This document shows, one piece after another, positions 34,238 through 43,139 of a stretch of DNA of 64,000 bases; the first letter of the stretch is position 1; each line of letters begins with the position of its first letter. Source of the DNA: Pseudomonas sp. CC120222-01a (GTDB taxonomy: Bacteria > Pseudomonadota > Gammaproteobacteria > Pseudomonadales > Pseudomonadaceae); contig NZ_QEQQ01000006.1 of NCBI RefSeq assembly GCF_003097235.1, positions 62,001 through 126,000 of the forward strand, given 5' to 3'. The position numbers and the translations under genes are program-made. The notes under the pieces were generated by a model. The model saw only the letters and a list, made by a program, of their open reading frames with translations. It made no database searches and was not told where the DNA came from.

Positions 34238-35770
34238 ATGAGTACCAGCCTCGACCTTGCCCCTGAACTATCCGTCGCCAGCACCAGCCCCTCTTCCACC
34301 CTTGCAGGCGATATGCCGCCACTCGGCTTGAGCCCACGCCTGCATAACCGGGATCTCGCGCCCACTCGTATCGAAGGCCGCCGCTGGGGCCGCTACAGCA
34401 TCTTTGCGCTGTGGACCAACGATGTGCACAACATTGCCAACTACTCCTTCGCCATGGGCCTGTTCGCCCTTGGCCTGGGCGGCTGGCAAATCCTGCTGTC
34501 GCTGGCGATCGGCGCGGCACTGGTGTACTTATTCATGAACCTGTCCGGCTACATGGGGCAGAAGACCGGGGTACCGTTCCCGGTGATCAGCCGCATCGCC
34601 TTCGGCATCCATGGCGCGCAGATCCCGGCACTGATCCGTGCGGTGATCGCCATCGCCTGGTTCGGCATCCAGACCTACCTGGCCTCGGTGGTGCTGCGCG
34701 TGCTGCTCAGCGCCGTGTGGCCGCAGGTTGCCGCCTACGACCACGACAGCATCCTCGGCCTGTCGAGCCTGGGCTGGGTGTGCTTCGTGGCGATCTGGCT
34801 GGTGCAGCTGGTGATTCTCGCCTACGGCATGGAGATGGTGCGCCGCTACGAGGCCTTCGCCGGCCCGGTGATCCTGCTTACCGTGGCCAGCCTGGCGGTG
34901 TTCATGTACTTCAGGGCCGATGCGCGCATCGCCTGGTCGGTGGCCGAGCCGCTGACCGGCTATGAGATGTGGCGCAACATCTTCGCCGGTGGCGCCCTGT
35001 GGCTGGCGATCTACGGCACCCTGGTGCTGAACTTCTGCGACTTCGCCCGCTCCTCGCCGTGCCGCAAGACCATCCGCGTCGGCAACTTCTGGGGCCTGCC
35101 GGTGAACATCCTGGTGTTCGCCATGATCACCGTGGTGCTGTGCGGCGCGCAGTTCCAGATCAACGGCCAGATCATCGACAGCCCGACCCAGATCGTCGCC
35201 AGTATCCCCAGCACCCCGTTCCTGGTGCTCGGCTGCCTGGCCTTCCTGATCGTCACCGTGGCGGTGAACATCATGGCCAACTTCGTCGCGCCGGCGTTCG
35301 TGCTGAGCAACCTGGCGCCCCGCCACCTCAACTTCCGCCGCGCCGGGCTGATCAGCGCGACCCTGGCGGTGCTGATCCTGCCGTGGAACCTCTACAACAG
35401 CCCGCTGGTGATCGTGTACTTCCTGTCCGGCCTGGGCGCCCTGCTCGGCCCGCTGTACGGGGTGATCATGGCCGACTACTGGTTGCTGCGCAAAGGCCGC
35501 ATCAACGTGCCGGAGCTCTACACCGAGCACCCGACCGGTGCCTACCACTACAGCAAGGGCATCAACCTGCGCGCCGTGGCCGCCTTTGTGCCCGCTGCAC
35601 TGCTGGCCATCATCCTGGCGCTGGTGCCGAACTTCCATGGCATTGCGCCCTTCTCGTGGCTGATCGGCGCCGGTATCGCCGCCGCGGTGTACCTGTTGAT
35701 CGCCCCGCGCAACCGCCAATACCACGATGTCAGCGGCGAGTGCATCGCCGTCGACCACAGCAGCCATTGA
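34238..35770 (+). CDS. NCS1-family nucleobase/allantoin/hydantoin permease
   Basis: 510-residue twelve-helix symporter of the nucleobase:cation symporter-1 family. It has the N-terminal RWGRYSIFALWTNDVHNIANYSFA, GVPFPVISRIAFGIHGAQIPALIRA and NFCDFARSSPCRKTIRVGN. ATG at 34238 (MSTSLDLAPE) follows AGGAG at 34225. With an Asp/Glu/hydantoin racemase gene 16 nt downstream, the likely substrate is allantoin, a hydantoin or a pyrimidine base; sequence alone cannot decide. Confidence 0.88.
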   Translation: MSTSLDLAPELSVASTSPSSTLAGDMPPLGLSPRLHNRDLAPTRIEGRRWGRYSIFALWTNDVHNIANYSFAMGLFALGLGGWQILLSLAIGAALVYLFMNLSGYMGQKTGVPFPVISRIAFGIHGAQIPALIRAVIAIAWFGIQTYLASVVLRVLLSAVWPQVAAYDHDSILGLSSLGWVCFVAIWLVQLVILAYGMEMVRRYEAFAGPVILLTVASLAVFMYFRADARIAWSVAEPLTGYEMWRNIFAGGALWLAIYGTLVLNFCDFARSSPCRKTIRVGNFWGLPVNILVFAMITVVLCGAQFQINGQIIDSPTQIVASIPSTPFLVLGCLAFLIVTVAVNIMANFVAPAFVLSNLAPRHLNFRRAGLISATLAVLILPWNLYNSPLVIVYFLSGLGALLGPLYGVIMADYWLLRKGRINVPELYTEHPTGAYHYSKGINLRAVAAFVPAALLAIILALVPNFHGIAPFSWLIGAGIAAAVYLLIAPRNRQYHDVSGECIAVDHSSH

Positions 35771-35786
35771 TCAAGGAGGACTGCCC

Positions 35787-36515
35787 ATGCGTATTCTGAT
35801 CGCCAACGTCAACACCACCGAAGCCATCACTGAGGCCATCGCCGAGCAGGCGCGCAGCGTTGCGGCGCCCGGCACGGAAATCATCGGCCTGACCCCCTGG
35901 TTCGGTGCCGAGTCGGTGGAGGGCAATTTCGAGAGTTACCTGGCCGCCATCGCCGTGATGGACCGCGTACTGGCCTACGACGGCCCATACGATGCGGTGA
36001 TCCAGGCCGGCTACGGCGAACATGGCCGTGAAGGTCTGCAGGAGTTGCTCAACGTACCGGTGGTGGACATCACCGATGCCGCCGCCAGCACCGCCATGTA
36101 CCTGGGCCACGCCTACTCGGTGGTGACTACCCTGGACCGCACCGTGCCGCTGATCGAAGACCGCCTGAAGCTGTCCGGGCTGTATGACCGTTGTGCCTCG
36201 GTACGGGCCAGTGGCCTGGCGGTGCTGGAGCTGGAAGAAGACCCGCTACGCGCGGTGGAGGCCATCGTCGAGCAGGCCGAGCGTGCCGTGCGTGACGACA
36301 AGGCCGAGGTGATCTGCCTGGGCTGCGGCGGCATGGCCGGGCTGGATGAGCAGATCCGCCAGCGTACCGGGGTGCCGGTGGTCGATGGTGTGAGCGCGGC
36401 GGTGACCATTGCCGAGTCGCTGGTGCGGATGGGGCTCAGCACCTCCAAGGTGCGTACCTATGCCACACCGCGAGTGAAGAAAGTGGTGGGCTGGCCGATG
36501 AAGTTCGGGCGCTGA
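35787..36515 (+). CDS. Asp/Glu/hydantoin racemase-family protein
   Basis: 242 residues. The fold has the two conserved cysteine regions of the family in modified form: VIQAGYGEHGREGLQEL near residue 70 and VICLGCGGMAGLD near 175, with the second catalytic Cys present and the first site (usually C) not evident as Cys. ATG at 35787 after AAGGAGG. Cotranscribed with the NCS1 permease. Likely acts on hydantoin or allantoin stereoisomers; allantoin racemase is a fitting alternative given the purine genes nearby. Confidence 0.8.
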   Translation: MRILIANVNTTEAITEAIAEQARSVAAPGTEIIGLTPWFGAESVEGNFESYLAAIAVMDRVLAYDGPYDAVIQAGYGEHGREGLQELLNVPVVDITDAAASTAMYLGHAYSVVTTLDRTVPLIEDRLKLSGLYDRCASVRASGLAVLELEEDPLRAVEAIVEQAERAVRDDKAEVICLGCGGMAGLDEQIRQRTGVPVVDGVSAAVTIAESLVRMGLSTSKVRTYATPRVKKVVGWPMKFGR

Positions 36516-36532
36516 TACTGCTTCGCTTGTTC

Positions 36533-36562
36533 CGGCTTCTTCGCGGGCACGCCCGCGAAGAG
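36533..36562. repeat. REP element, single
   Basis: CGGCTTCTTCGCGGGCACGC hairpin between the convergent racemase and DadA-like genes. Confidence 0.7.
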
Positions 36563-36563
36563 A

Positions 36564-37757
36564 TCAACACAGTAATCGAGCCAACCGCTCCCCGCTGCCA
36601 CAAGCCAAGGTAAACCCCAAAGCCCCATGCCCCAGGTTCAGCCACAGGTTGCGATAGGCTGAAACCCCCACGATGGGCACACCGGTCGGCGTCGCCGGCC
36701 GCATCCCCGCCCATTCCACCGCCCCTGCGTAATCCGCCGCCTGCGGCAACGTCTCCAGCGCCTGCCGACGCATGCTGTCGAGCCTGCGCGCATCCACCGT
36801 TTCGTCGTAGCCGACGATATCCACCATCGCCGCTACTCGCATTTGCTGGTCGAGCCGCGCATAGACGATCTTGCGTTCGTAGTCAGTAATGCTTAACTCA
36901 GGCGCCCGATGCTCCGCTGTGATCGCTGCCGTCAGGCTGTAGCCCTTGAGCGGGTAGACCGGCAGCCGCAACCCCGGCAGCGCCAGCCCGGCACTTCGAT
37001 GGCCGGCGCACAACACCAGGCGCTCGACGTCCATTTGCTCGTGCCCCAATTGCAGTGCCACCACCTGATCATCACGGCTGATCAGGCGCGTGACTGGGCT
37101 ACCCAACAGGAACCGGCACTGCCCGGACGCACGCAAACGCTCCGCCAGGCGCTCGCAGAAACGATGGCAATCGGCGACTTCTTCGTCAGGCGTCAGCACG
37201 GCGCCGATAAAAGGCGAATCCGCCAATGCCGGTTCTAGCGCCCTGACTTCGCTGGCGCCGAGCACCCGTTGATTGCCGGGATCGAGCAAGTGTTCACGAC
37301 CATGGGCGAACGCCCGCTCACTGCGAAAGGCCACCAGCTTGCCGTTCTGCCGCCAGGCAAAGTCGCTCAGGCCATCGTCTTCACGCCAGCGTTTCAGAGT
37401 GGCCTGGCTGTGCAAGGCCAACTCCAGCAGCTGTGCGGCGTTACGGCGATTGACGCTGCTGCGGCAAGCCATCACGAACGCCAGCAACCAGCGCCATTGG
37501 GCGGGGTCCAGGCGCACGCGCAGGCGCAGCGGCGAGTCGCCCCGCAATAACCAGCCAAGCGCCTGCCACGGCACACCGGCATCGGCCAGCGGCGCTACGT
37601 ATCGATAGGAAAGTTGCCCGCCATTGGCGAAGCTGGTCACCGAGGCCAACTGGTCTCGCGCCTCGACCAGCACCACCGACAGGCCTTCGCGCACCAGCGC
37701 ATAGGCCGTCGCCAGGCCGACCACGCCACCACCGATTACCGTCACCCGTTGCGTCAT
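36564..37757 (-). CDS. FAD-dependent amino-acid oxidoreductase (DadA-like)
   Basis: 397 residues with an N-terminal FAD-binding VTVIGGGVVGLATAYALVRE, then the DAO fold through to EWAGMRPATPTGVPIVG and the closing LNLGHGALGFTLACGSG, all as in D-amino-acid dehydrogenase small subunits. It probably oxidises a D-amino acid or related secondary amine and passes electrons to the membrane; no helix anchor is seen. Sequence alone does not separate DadA from sarcosine- or hydroxyproline-type oxidases, hence no symbol. It is convergent with the racemase gene. Confidence 0.85.
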   Translation of the reverse strand: MTQRVTVIGGGVVGLATAYALVREGLSVVLVEARDQLASVTSFANGGQLSYRYVAPLADAGVPWQALGWLLRGDSPLRLRVRLDPAQWRWLLAFVMACRSSVNRRNAAQLLELALHSQATLKRWREDDGLSDFAWRQNGKLVAFRSERAFAHGREHLLDPGNQRVLGASEVRALEPALADSPFIGAVLTPDEEVADCHRFCERLAERLRASGQCRFLLGSPVTRLISRDDQVVALQLGHEQMDVERLVLCAGHRSAGLALPGLRLPVYPLKGYSLTAAITAEHRAPELSITDYERKIVYARLDQQMRVAAMVDIVGYDETVDARRLDSMRRQALETLPQAADYAGAVEWAGMRPATPTGVPIVGVSAYRNLWLNLGHGALGFTLACGSGERLARLLC

Positions 37758-37802
37758 TGCCCTTCCCTGTCCTGGCTTCCTTGCCAGGACAGTAACAGCG
37801 GA

Positions 37803-38465
37803 TCAGGTCGGGCAGCTATGGGCACCGCCATTCAGGCCCTGGCGGACGTTGCGGCTGAGCAGGCTGGCCTTGCCGTCGTGCCAGGTCAGGGTGAGGACGT
37901 AGAGCGTGTCGAAATCGTCGCCGCTCCAGTCCTTGGTGATCACCCGATCATCGCCCAACGCCTTGCCGGCCACGGCGTTGATCAGCTCCGGCAGGTAGCC
38001 ATGGGACCAGGCGGTATAGACGGTGGCATTACGGTACTTCTCGCTGAGCAATTCGTCGGCGAGTTCGTCGGTGTCGTTGGCGCCGAAGTCGATATTGACC
38101 GGTAATCCCAGGCGAATGGCGCTGGGCGTGATGGTCATCAGCGGGCGGATGTAGCTGTAACTCTGGTCCTGGCTGCCTTCCTCGACGTGCCGCGAGGGGT
38201 TGGCGGCGAATACGTAATCCGCCTTGCCGAAACGCTCCGGCAGCAAGGTGGCCAGGTCCAGCGCGCGGTTGAGCCCCTGGCAGTTCAGTTGCCCCAGGCC
38301 TTCACCGGGCTTTTCGGCATGGCGCAGGAATACCAGCGTCTGGGTGCCGTCGACCGGTTGAGCACGGCTCTCGACCACTTCCAGTGTCAGCGGCACCGCC
38401 GCGGCGACGAGCGCCAGGCTGAGCAACAGGTGGCGGCGACGTCGAATGAAAGAAGGCAACTTCAT
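37803..38465 (-). CDS. Secreted/periplasmic histidine phosphatase-family protein
   Basis: 220 residues. It has an Arg-rich N-region and hydrophobic helix (RRRRHLLLSLALVAAAVPLTL) as signal or anchor, then the histidine-phosphatase RHAEKPGEG motif (RH catalytic pair) and a second His in YTAWSHGYLPEL. Substrate unknown. ATG at 38465 begins the signal region. A monocistronic minus-strand gene. Confidence 0.82.
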   Translation of the reverse strand: MKLPSFIRRRRHLLLSLALVAAAVPLTLEVVESRAQPVDGTQTLVFLRHAEKPGEGLGQLNCQGLNRALDLATLLPERFGKADYVFAANPSRHVEEGSQDQSYSYIRPLMTITPSAIRLGLPVNIDFGANDTDELADELLSEKYRNATVYTAWSHGYLPELINAVAGKALGDDRVITKDWSGDDFDTLYVLTLTWHDGKASLLSRNVRQGLNGGAHSCPT

Positions 38466-38664
38466 GAAGGCAGGCTCTTGTGGCAAAAGGTATCTGGATA
38501 CCCGCCACATTGCCCCGCGGCCTATGCCGCGAGGCATCCGTGTTAGTGATCGCCATCCTTGGCAACGAGCAGGACTCAGAGTGTCCGCAACCCGTTTGGT
38601 TCCTCCCTGAGTGTGGATGCCGTTCCCTAGGCAAGGATTACGTTAGAGCAGACGTGTTGCGGAA

Positions 38665-39150
38665 TTATGTCGAGTGCGAATCGGTGATGACTACATCGAA
38701 GACCTGCTCGATCACCTGTTTCGGCCCCTGGTTCAGACTCCAGGTAAAGAACACGAGAAACCCGAGCAAGAAGACGAAGAGAACAGAGCCGACGAGACTT
38801 TGAGCGACGCCCAGCCAAAATCCCGGTTTGGCATTTCTGATTTCGATGCTGGCCTTTTCGGAGTAGAAGCGATCAAGCTCAGCAGCCTGGGTGGCAATCG
38901 ATGCGTCCAGAAACCCCTGAACAAGCTGGCTCGCCTGATTTCGATAGCTTTCCAGCTGCGTAGGGCTGTTACTGACATCGTGAAACGGAGCCAAGTCTAT
39001 GTCTTTTGGCTCCCTGTCATGCTTGACCTTAAAGGACTGGATAAACTCAATTTTCTGTCGTTTGTACAACGAGTAGGCAATGATCCCTAGCGTATCCTGA
39101 TCACTTTCCACAAGGACCGAGTAGATGTGGTTGTAACAGCCATCGGCCAT
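38665..39150 (-). CDS. Unknown single-helix membrane protein of a two-gene accessory unit
   Basis: 161 residues: an N-terminal soluble part with GIIAYSLYKRQKIEFIQSF, a polar helical middle and one membrane helix near the C-terminus (LVGSVLFVFLLGFLVFFTW). I do not recognise the family by name. It starts 7 nt after the stop of the small upstream gene, so both form an operon. The G+C content and codon use look lower than in neighbouring genes (AGA, CGA, TTT and GAA codons are common), hinting at recent acquisition. ATG at 39150 (MADGCYNHIYS). Confidence 0.7.
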   Translation of the reverse strand: MADGCYNHIYSVLVESDQDTLGIIAYSLYKRQKIEFIQSFKVKHDREPKDIDLAPFHDVSNSPTQLESYRNQASQLVQGFLDASIATQAAELDRFYSEKASIEIRNAKPGFWLGVAQSLVGSVLFVFLLGFLVFFTWSLNQGPKQVIEQVFDVVITDSHST

Positions 39151-39157
39151 GAGACTG

Positions 39158-39346
39158 TTACTCCTTGCGTAAACGTGTGTATGCGCTTTCGAATGCCGCA
39201 TTCAGCTCCGAACGGGTTTTTCGGGTACTGGTTACAACACCTGCGAGCTCCCGCGGCAAAGGGATTTCCATTCGTCCACCCGAAGCCACCAGCAGAGCGT
39301 TCGCTTCACGGATTACTTTCGACGAAAAATGCGGTTTCATGGGCAT
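39158..39346 (-). CDS. Small hypothetical protein, partner of the downstream membrane protein
   Basis: 62 residues (MPMKPHFSSKVIREANALL then MEIPLPRELAGVV and a basic C-terminal helix RSELNAAFESAYTRLRKE). The start at 39346 follows AAGAGGG; ATG at 39340 is equally possible. Basic, helical and small, in front of a membrane protein gene with 7 nt between; this is the layout of an antitoxin- or regulator-first pair, but no family is recognised. Confidence 0.6.
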   Translation of the reverse strand: MPMKPHFSSKVIREANALLVASGGRMEIPLPRELAGVVTSTRKTRSELNAAFESAYTRLRKE

Positions 39347-39463
39347 GCCACCCTCTTGACTCGTTGAGTGCTGCAAGGGTAACCGTCCGCAGAAAGCACC
39401 ACAATCAGATGCAGGTCAACAGATTGTGTAGTCCTTTTCCGCCCACTGTAGGACGTGAACTAC

Positions 39464-39802
39464 TCAATCATCCCGCGTCAGCACTTCCAGCAATTCGATC
39501 TCGAAGGTCAGGTCCGAATTCGGCGGAATAGCCCCCACGCTACGCTCGCCATACCCCAGGTGCGCCGGCACCTGCAGCTTGCGCTTGCCGCCCACGCGCA
39601 TGCCCATCAGTCCCTGGTCCCAGCCTTTGATGACACGGCCGGTGCCAATCACGCACTGGAACGGTTTGCCGCGCGACCACGACGAGTCGAACTCGCTGCC
39701 GTCGGCCAGCCAGCCGGTGTACTGGGTAGTGATCAGGGCGCCTTTGACGGCGGCTTTGCCGTCGCCTTCGACGAGGTCGGTGATCAGCAGTTCGCTGCTC
39801 AT
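39464..39802 (-). CDS. FKBP-type peptidyl-prolyl cis-trans isomerase
   Basis: 112-residue single FKBP domain with no signal peptide, so cytoplasmic. Seen are ALITTQYTGWLADGSEFDSSW, VIKGWDQGLMGMRVGGKRKL and HLGYGERSVGAIPPNSDLTFEIELL, including the conserved active-site Tyr, Asp, Trp and Phe. ATG at 39802 is chosen since GGAG lies 7 nt before it. Convergent with nothing; it lies alone between the accessory pair and an EamA transporter. Confidence 0.92.
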   Translation of the reverse strand: MSSELLITDLVEGDGKAAVKGALITTQYTGWLADGSEFDSSWSRGKPFQCVIGTGRVIKGWDQGLMGMRVGGKRKLQVPAHLGYGERSVGAIPPNSDLTFEIELLEVLTRDD

Positions 39803-39841
39803 GGGCATGCTCCAACGCTGAAATTCAAGGGCGCCCTTTTC

Positions 39842-40783
39842 TCAGGAATGCACCGGTTTGGCAAGTTCACGTGGTGTTCCATGCTGACGCATCGACCACA
39901 GTACCCCGCCGATCACCAGAATGATCGCCGCCGCTTCCAGCAGGCTCGGCCCGGCCTGACGCCAGAGGAAGGCATACAGCAGCGCGAACAGGGTCTCGAA
40001 CACGATCAGCTGCCCGCTCAAGGTCAACGGCAGGCGCTTGGACGCAGCGTTCCACAGCGCCGTGGCCAACCACGAACCCAACACGGCGCAGCCCAGGCAT
40101 GCGCCCCAGAACAGCCACCAACGCGCCATCGGCGCCTCGACCTGCAGCTGCTGCGGCTGCCACATCGCCAGGACAGCCAGCATCACCAGGCTGCTCAGGC
40201 CGGTCAGTACGCCGATCAGCACCGACCACTGGTGGCTGTCGAAATGCCCGCTCTGCTTGAGGCAGCGGCTGTTCTGCACCGCGTACCAGGTCCAGCAGGC
40301 TAAAGCGGCCAGGGCATAGAACAGCCCCATGAGCTTGTCGCCAATATCACCCGGGGCGAAGGCGAAGGTCTCCAGGTTGATGCACAACATACCCGCAATG
40401 ATCAGCGTCAACGGGCCAATCAGCCGCTGGATCGGCACAGCGCCGCTGTCGTTGCGGCCATATAGCGTGATGGTCAGCGGCAATACGCCGACAATCAGCG
40501 AGGCCGGTGCCACGCCCAGGCGCTGGATCGCCGCCACCAGGCAGATGAAGTACACCAGGTTGCCGATCACAGCCAGACGCAGCAGCATCCAGCCGTCCGC
40601 CAGGGTCAGCTGGCGCAGCTGACGGGCCATGGGCACCGCCAGCAGCAGCGAGATCAGGCCGACAAGCGCATAGCGCACGCTGCTCAGCAGCATCGGGTTG
40701 AACTCCGGCAACAGCTCCGGAACCATCAAGACCATGCCCCACAATGCTCCGGCCCCACCGGCATACATCACACCGCGCTTCAC
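39842..40783 (-). CDS. EamA-family (DMT) transporter
   Basis: 313 residues with ten helices in two EamA halves. It starts at a GTG (MKRGVMYAGGAGALWGMVLMVPELLP) at 40783, with AGGAG 8 nt upstream; the open frame reaches 40864 but that extension is polar and non-homologous. The second half has AALACWTWYAVQNSR and SGQLIVFETLFALLYAFLW. Substrate unknown. Confidence 0.86.
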   Translation of the reverse strand: MKRGVMYAGGAGALWGMVLMVPELLPEFNPMLLSSVRYALVGLISLLLAVPMARQLRQLTLADGWMLLRLAVIGNLVYFICLVAAIQRLGVAPASLIVGVLPLTITLYGRNDSGAVPIQRLIGPLTLIIAGMLCINLETFAFAPGDIGDKLMGLFYALAALACWTWYAVQNSRCLKQSGHFDSHQWSVLIGVLTGLSSLVMLAVLAMWQPQQLQVEAPMARWWLFWGACLGCAVLGSWLATALWNAASKRLPLTLSGQLIVFETLFALLYAFLWRQAGPSLLEAAAIILVIGGVLWSMRQHGTPRELAKPVHS

Positions 40784-40880
40784 GCTTTTCGCTCCTGTTC
40801 GTCGATGCGCGCAGGCTACCGCTGTGCGGGGCTGGCGGCAAAGGATCTTTGCGCATGCAGCCATGCCCGTGGGGAATGGC

Positions 40881-41288
40881 TCAGCTGAACTGCTCGAAGG
40901 CCTGCTCGCCGGTCAGCTCCTTGGTCTGGTTGGCGAAGCAATACCAGGCGGGCTTCTGCTCGACAAAGATCTGCAAATCGAAATCCCAGGCCTCGTCGCC
41001 GTCCAGCAGGCCTACCGGGACCGCATAGTGGTCCTTGTCCTTGAGGCGGTAATACAGGTGCGTGCCGCAACGGCTGCAAAACCCACGCTGGGCCCACTCG
41101 GACGAGTCGTAGACCGCCGGCGCCCGCCCCTCGAACACCGGCGCCTGGCTGCAGTCCACGACCAGCAGCGGGCCGCCGGTCCACTTGCGGCACATGCTGC
41201 AATGGCAGGCACTGATGTGGGTATTGTCGACGGTGGCGCGCAGGCGGGTTTCACCGCAGAGGCAGCTGCCGCTTTTTTCCAGGGTCAT
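40881..41288 (-). CDS. GFA-family zinc protein (Gfa-like, CENP-V fold)
   Basis: 135 residues with the zinc-binding cysteines of the GFA fold in order: GSCLCGETRL, CHCSMCRKWTGG and RGFCSRCGTHLYY. The family includes glutathione-dependent formaldehyde-activating enzyme but most members are of unknown function. ATG at 41288 follows AGGAG. It is a stand-alone minus-strand gene. Confidence 0.9.
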   Translation of the reverse strand: MTLEKSGSCLCGETRLRATVDNTHISACHCSMCRKWTGGPLLVVDCSQAPVFEGRAPAVYDSSEWAQRGFCSRCGTHLYYRLKDKDHYAVPVGLLDGDEAWDFDLQIFVEQKPAWYCFANQTKELTGEQAFEQFS

Positions 41289-41366
41289 GATGGGGCTCCT
41301 TGCAGGTTGGGCCAGCAAGTATAGATCGGGCCCCATGCCACAGAGCCCGCAGCCCCACCCGTTCGG

Positions 41367-42155
41367 TCAGATGAACACGTTGCCGCGCAAGTACAGCGCC
41401 GCACGCCCGCTGATGATCACCCGGCCAGTACCAGGCACTTCACAGTGCAGCTGCCCCTTGCGGGCCCCGCCCTGCTCGCAGCTCAGCGACGACTTGCCCA
41501 GCCGCTCGGCCCACAGCGGCGCCAGCGAGGTATGCGCAGAGCCGGTAACCGGGTCTTCATTGACGCCGACTCGCGGGCCGAACCAGCGGGTGACGAAGTC
41601 GAAACCACGGCCAGCGGCAGTGACCGCGATGCCACGCACGTCGAATGCCGACAATGCGACGAAATCGGGCTTCAGCGGGTCGAGCAGCGCGGCGTCATCG
41701 ACCACCACCACATAGTCGTCAGAGCGGTAGACTGCCTTGGCCTCGCGCAGGCCAAGCGCCTCCAGCAAACCGGCCGGCACGTCCACGGCTTGCGGCTGCT
41801 TGGCCGGGAAGTCCATGGCCAGCAGGCCATCGGCGCCACGGCTGACCCGCAGCTCGCCACTGCGGGTGTTGAAGCGCAGCATTTCGGCTTGCTCGCCCAG
41901 CTGTTCGAACAGCACGTAGGCCGAAGCCAGTGTGGCGTGGCCGCACAGGTCGACTTCGACAGTGGGGGTGAACCAGCGAAGGTCGAACGTTGCGCCATTG
42001 CGCACGAAATAGGCCGTTTCCGACAGGTTGTTCTCTTCGGCGATGCGTTGCAGCACATCGTCCGGCAGCCAGCTTTGCAGGGGGATCACCGCCGCCGGAT
42101 TGCCACCAAAAGGTTCGGCGGAGAAAGCATCGACCTGGAAGATTTCGAGTTGCAT
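41367..42155 (-). CDS. PhzF-family isomerase/epimerase-like protein
   Basis: 262 residues with the diaminopimelate-epimerase-like double fold. N-terminal FQVDAFSAEPFGGNPAAVIPL and EENNLSETAYFV contain the catalytic Glu of PhzF, and the C-terminal half repeats the fold with EDPVTGSAHTSLAPLWAERLG. ATG at 42155 after GGAGCG. Not linked to phenazine genes here, so the true substrate is unknown. Confidence 0.9.
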   Translation of the reverse strand: MQLEIFQVDAFSAEPFGGNPAAVIPLQSWLPDDVLQRIAEENNLSETAYFVRNGATFDLRWFTPTVEVDLCGHATLASAYVLFEQLGEQAEMLRFNTRSGELRVSRGADGLLAMDFPAKQPQAVDVPAGLLEALGLREAKAVYRSDDYVVVVDDAALLDPLKPDFVALSAFDVRGIAVTAAGRGFDFVTRWFGPRVGVNEDPVTGSAHTSLAPLWAERLGKSSLSCEQGGARKGQLHCEVPGTGRVIISGRAALYLRGNVFI

Positions 42156-42200
42156 CAAACGCTCCTTGTGATCCGGGCAATGCCGGGGGTTTTGAAAGGG

Positions 42201-43139
42201 TTATGCGCGGACCGGTGTGAGCACCGGTTCACCGGCAAAGAAGGCCTGCAGGTTGCGCAGCACCAGGCTCACGGTGTCGCGCGCGGCCTCGGGCGACTGG
42301 CCGGCCACATGGGGCGTAAGCACCGTATTGGCGAGGGCCTTGAGGGCATCTGGCACGGCGGGTTCGTCATCGAACACATCGAGCGCGGCGCCGGCCAGCC
42401 GGCCTTGTTCAAGGGCTGATACCAACGCCTGGGTGTCGACCACGCTGGCCCGGGCGATATTCACCAGGTAACCCTCTGTGCCCAGTGCCTCAAGCACCTG
42501 GGCATCGACCAGATGATGGGTATTGGCGCCACCGGGGGTGGCAATGACCAGAATGTCGACGGCCTCGGCCAGGTGCAACGGGCTGTCGTACCAGGTGTAC
42601 GGCACGTCCGTTCGCGGGGTGCGGCTGTGGTAGCTGATGTTCATGTCGAAGCCCAGGCTGGCGCGCTTGGCGATGGCCTGGCCGACCGCGCCGAGGCCCA
42701 GCAGGCCAAGGCGCTTGCCGCTGACCGAAGGGCTGATCACCCGGTTCCACTCGCCACGACGCGTACTGGCGTCGGCACGAGGAATGTCGCGCAACAGCGC
42801 CAGCAACATGGCCAGGGTGTGGTCGGCGACGGCCGCGGCATTGGCGCCGGCGCCATTGGTGACAGTGATGCCACGGGCGGCGGCAGCGGCCAGGTCGACC
42901 TGCTCGTAGCCAGCACCGATCACGCAGATGATCTGCAGCTTGGGCAAGGCAGCAATTTCAGCAGCGGTCAGGCCTAATGGGCCTCGGGTCAGCACGGCGT
43001 CGATCTGGCCGGCATGGCGCTGGATGGCGTCGGCGCGCATTTGCGGGGAGGGGGCACGAATCAGGCGGTAGCCGGCCTTCTCGAGTAATGGCAGATAATC
43101 GTCGACGGTTTCTACCAGTACCAGGACTGTCTTGCTCAT
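42201..43139 (-). CDS. D-isomer-specific 2-hydroxyacid dehydrogenase
   Basis: 312 residues with substrate and NAD domains. The dinucleotide motif GLLGLGAVGQAIAKRA is near residue 145; the catalytic Arg is in VNIARASVV, the Glu in DVFDDEPAVP and the His in LTPHVAGQSPEA, so the Arg-Glu-His triad is intact. Relatives reduce hydroxypyruvate, glyoxylate or phenylpyruvates; given the glyoxylate pathway in this window, a hydroxypyruvate/glyoxylate reductase is one option. ATG at 43139. Stands 46 nt before the PhzF-like gene and may be cotranscribed with it. Confidence 0.9.
   Translation of the reverse strand: MSKTVLVLVETVDDYLPLLEKAGYRLIRAPSPQMRADAIQRHAGQIDAVLTRGPLGLTAAEIAALPKLQIICVIGAGYEQVDLAAAAARGITVTNGAGANAAAVADHTLAMLLALLRDIPRADASTRRGEWNRVISPSVSGKRLGLLGLGAVGQAIAKRASLGFDMNISYHSRTPRTDVPYTWYDSPLHLAEAVDILVIATPGGANTHHLVDAQVLEALGTEGYLVNIARASVVDTQALVSALEQGRLAGAALDVFDDEPAVPDALKALANTVLTPHVAGQSPEAARDTVSLVLRNLQAFFAGEPVLTPVRA

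Noticed and set aside
2197..36562. CRISPR array
   Set aside because: The recurrent palindromes are REP elements dispersed singly or as inverted pairs; there is no regular direct-repeat/spacer spacing and no cas gene.
39158..39346. Assigning the accessory pair to a named toxin-antitoxin or defence family
   Set aside because: Operon layout alone is suggestive, and I recognise no catalytic or DNA-binding signature in either protein, so the name would be invention.
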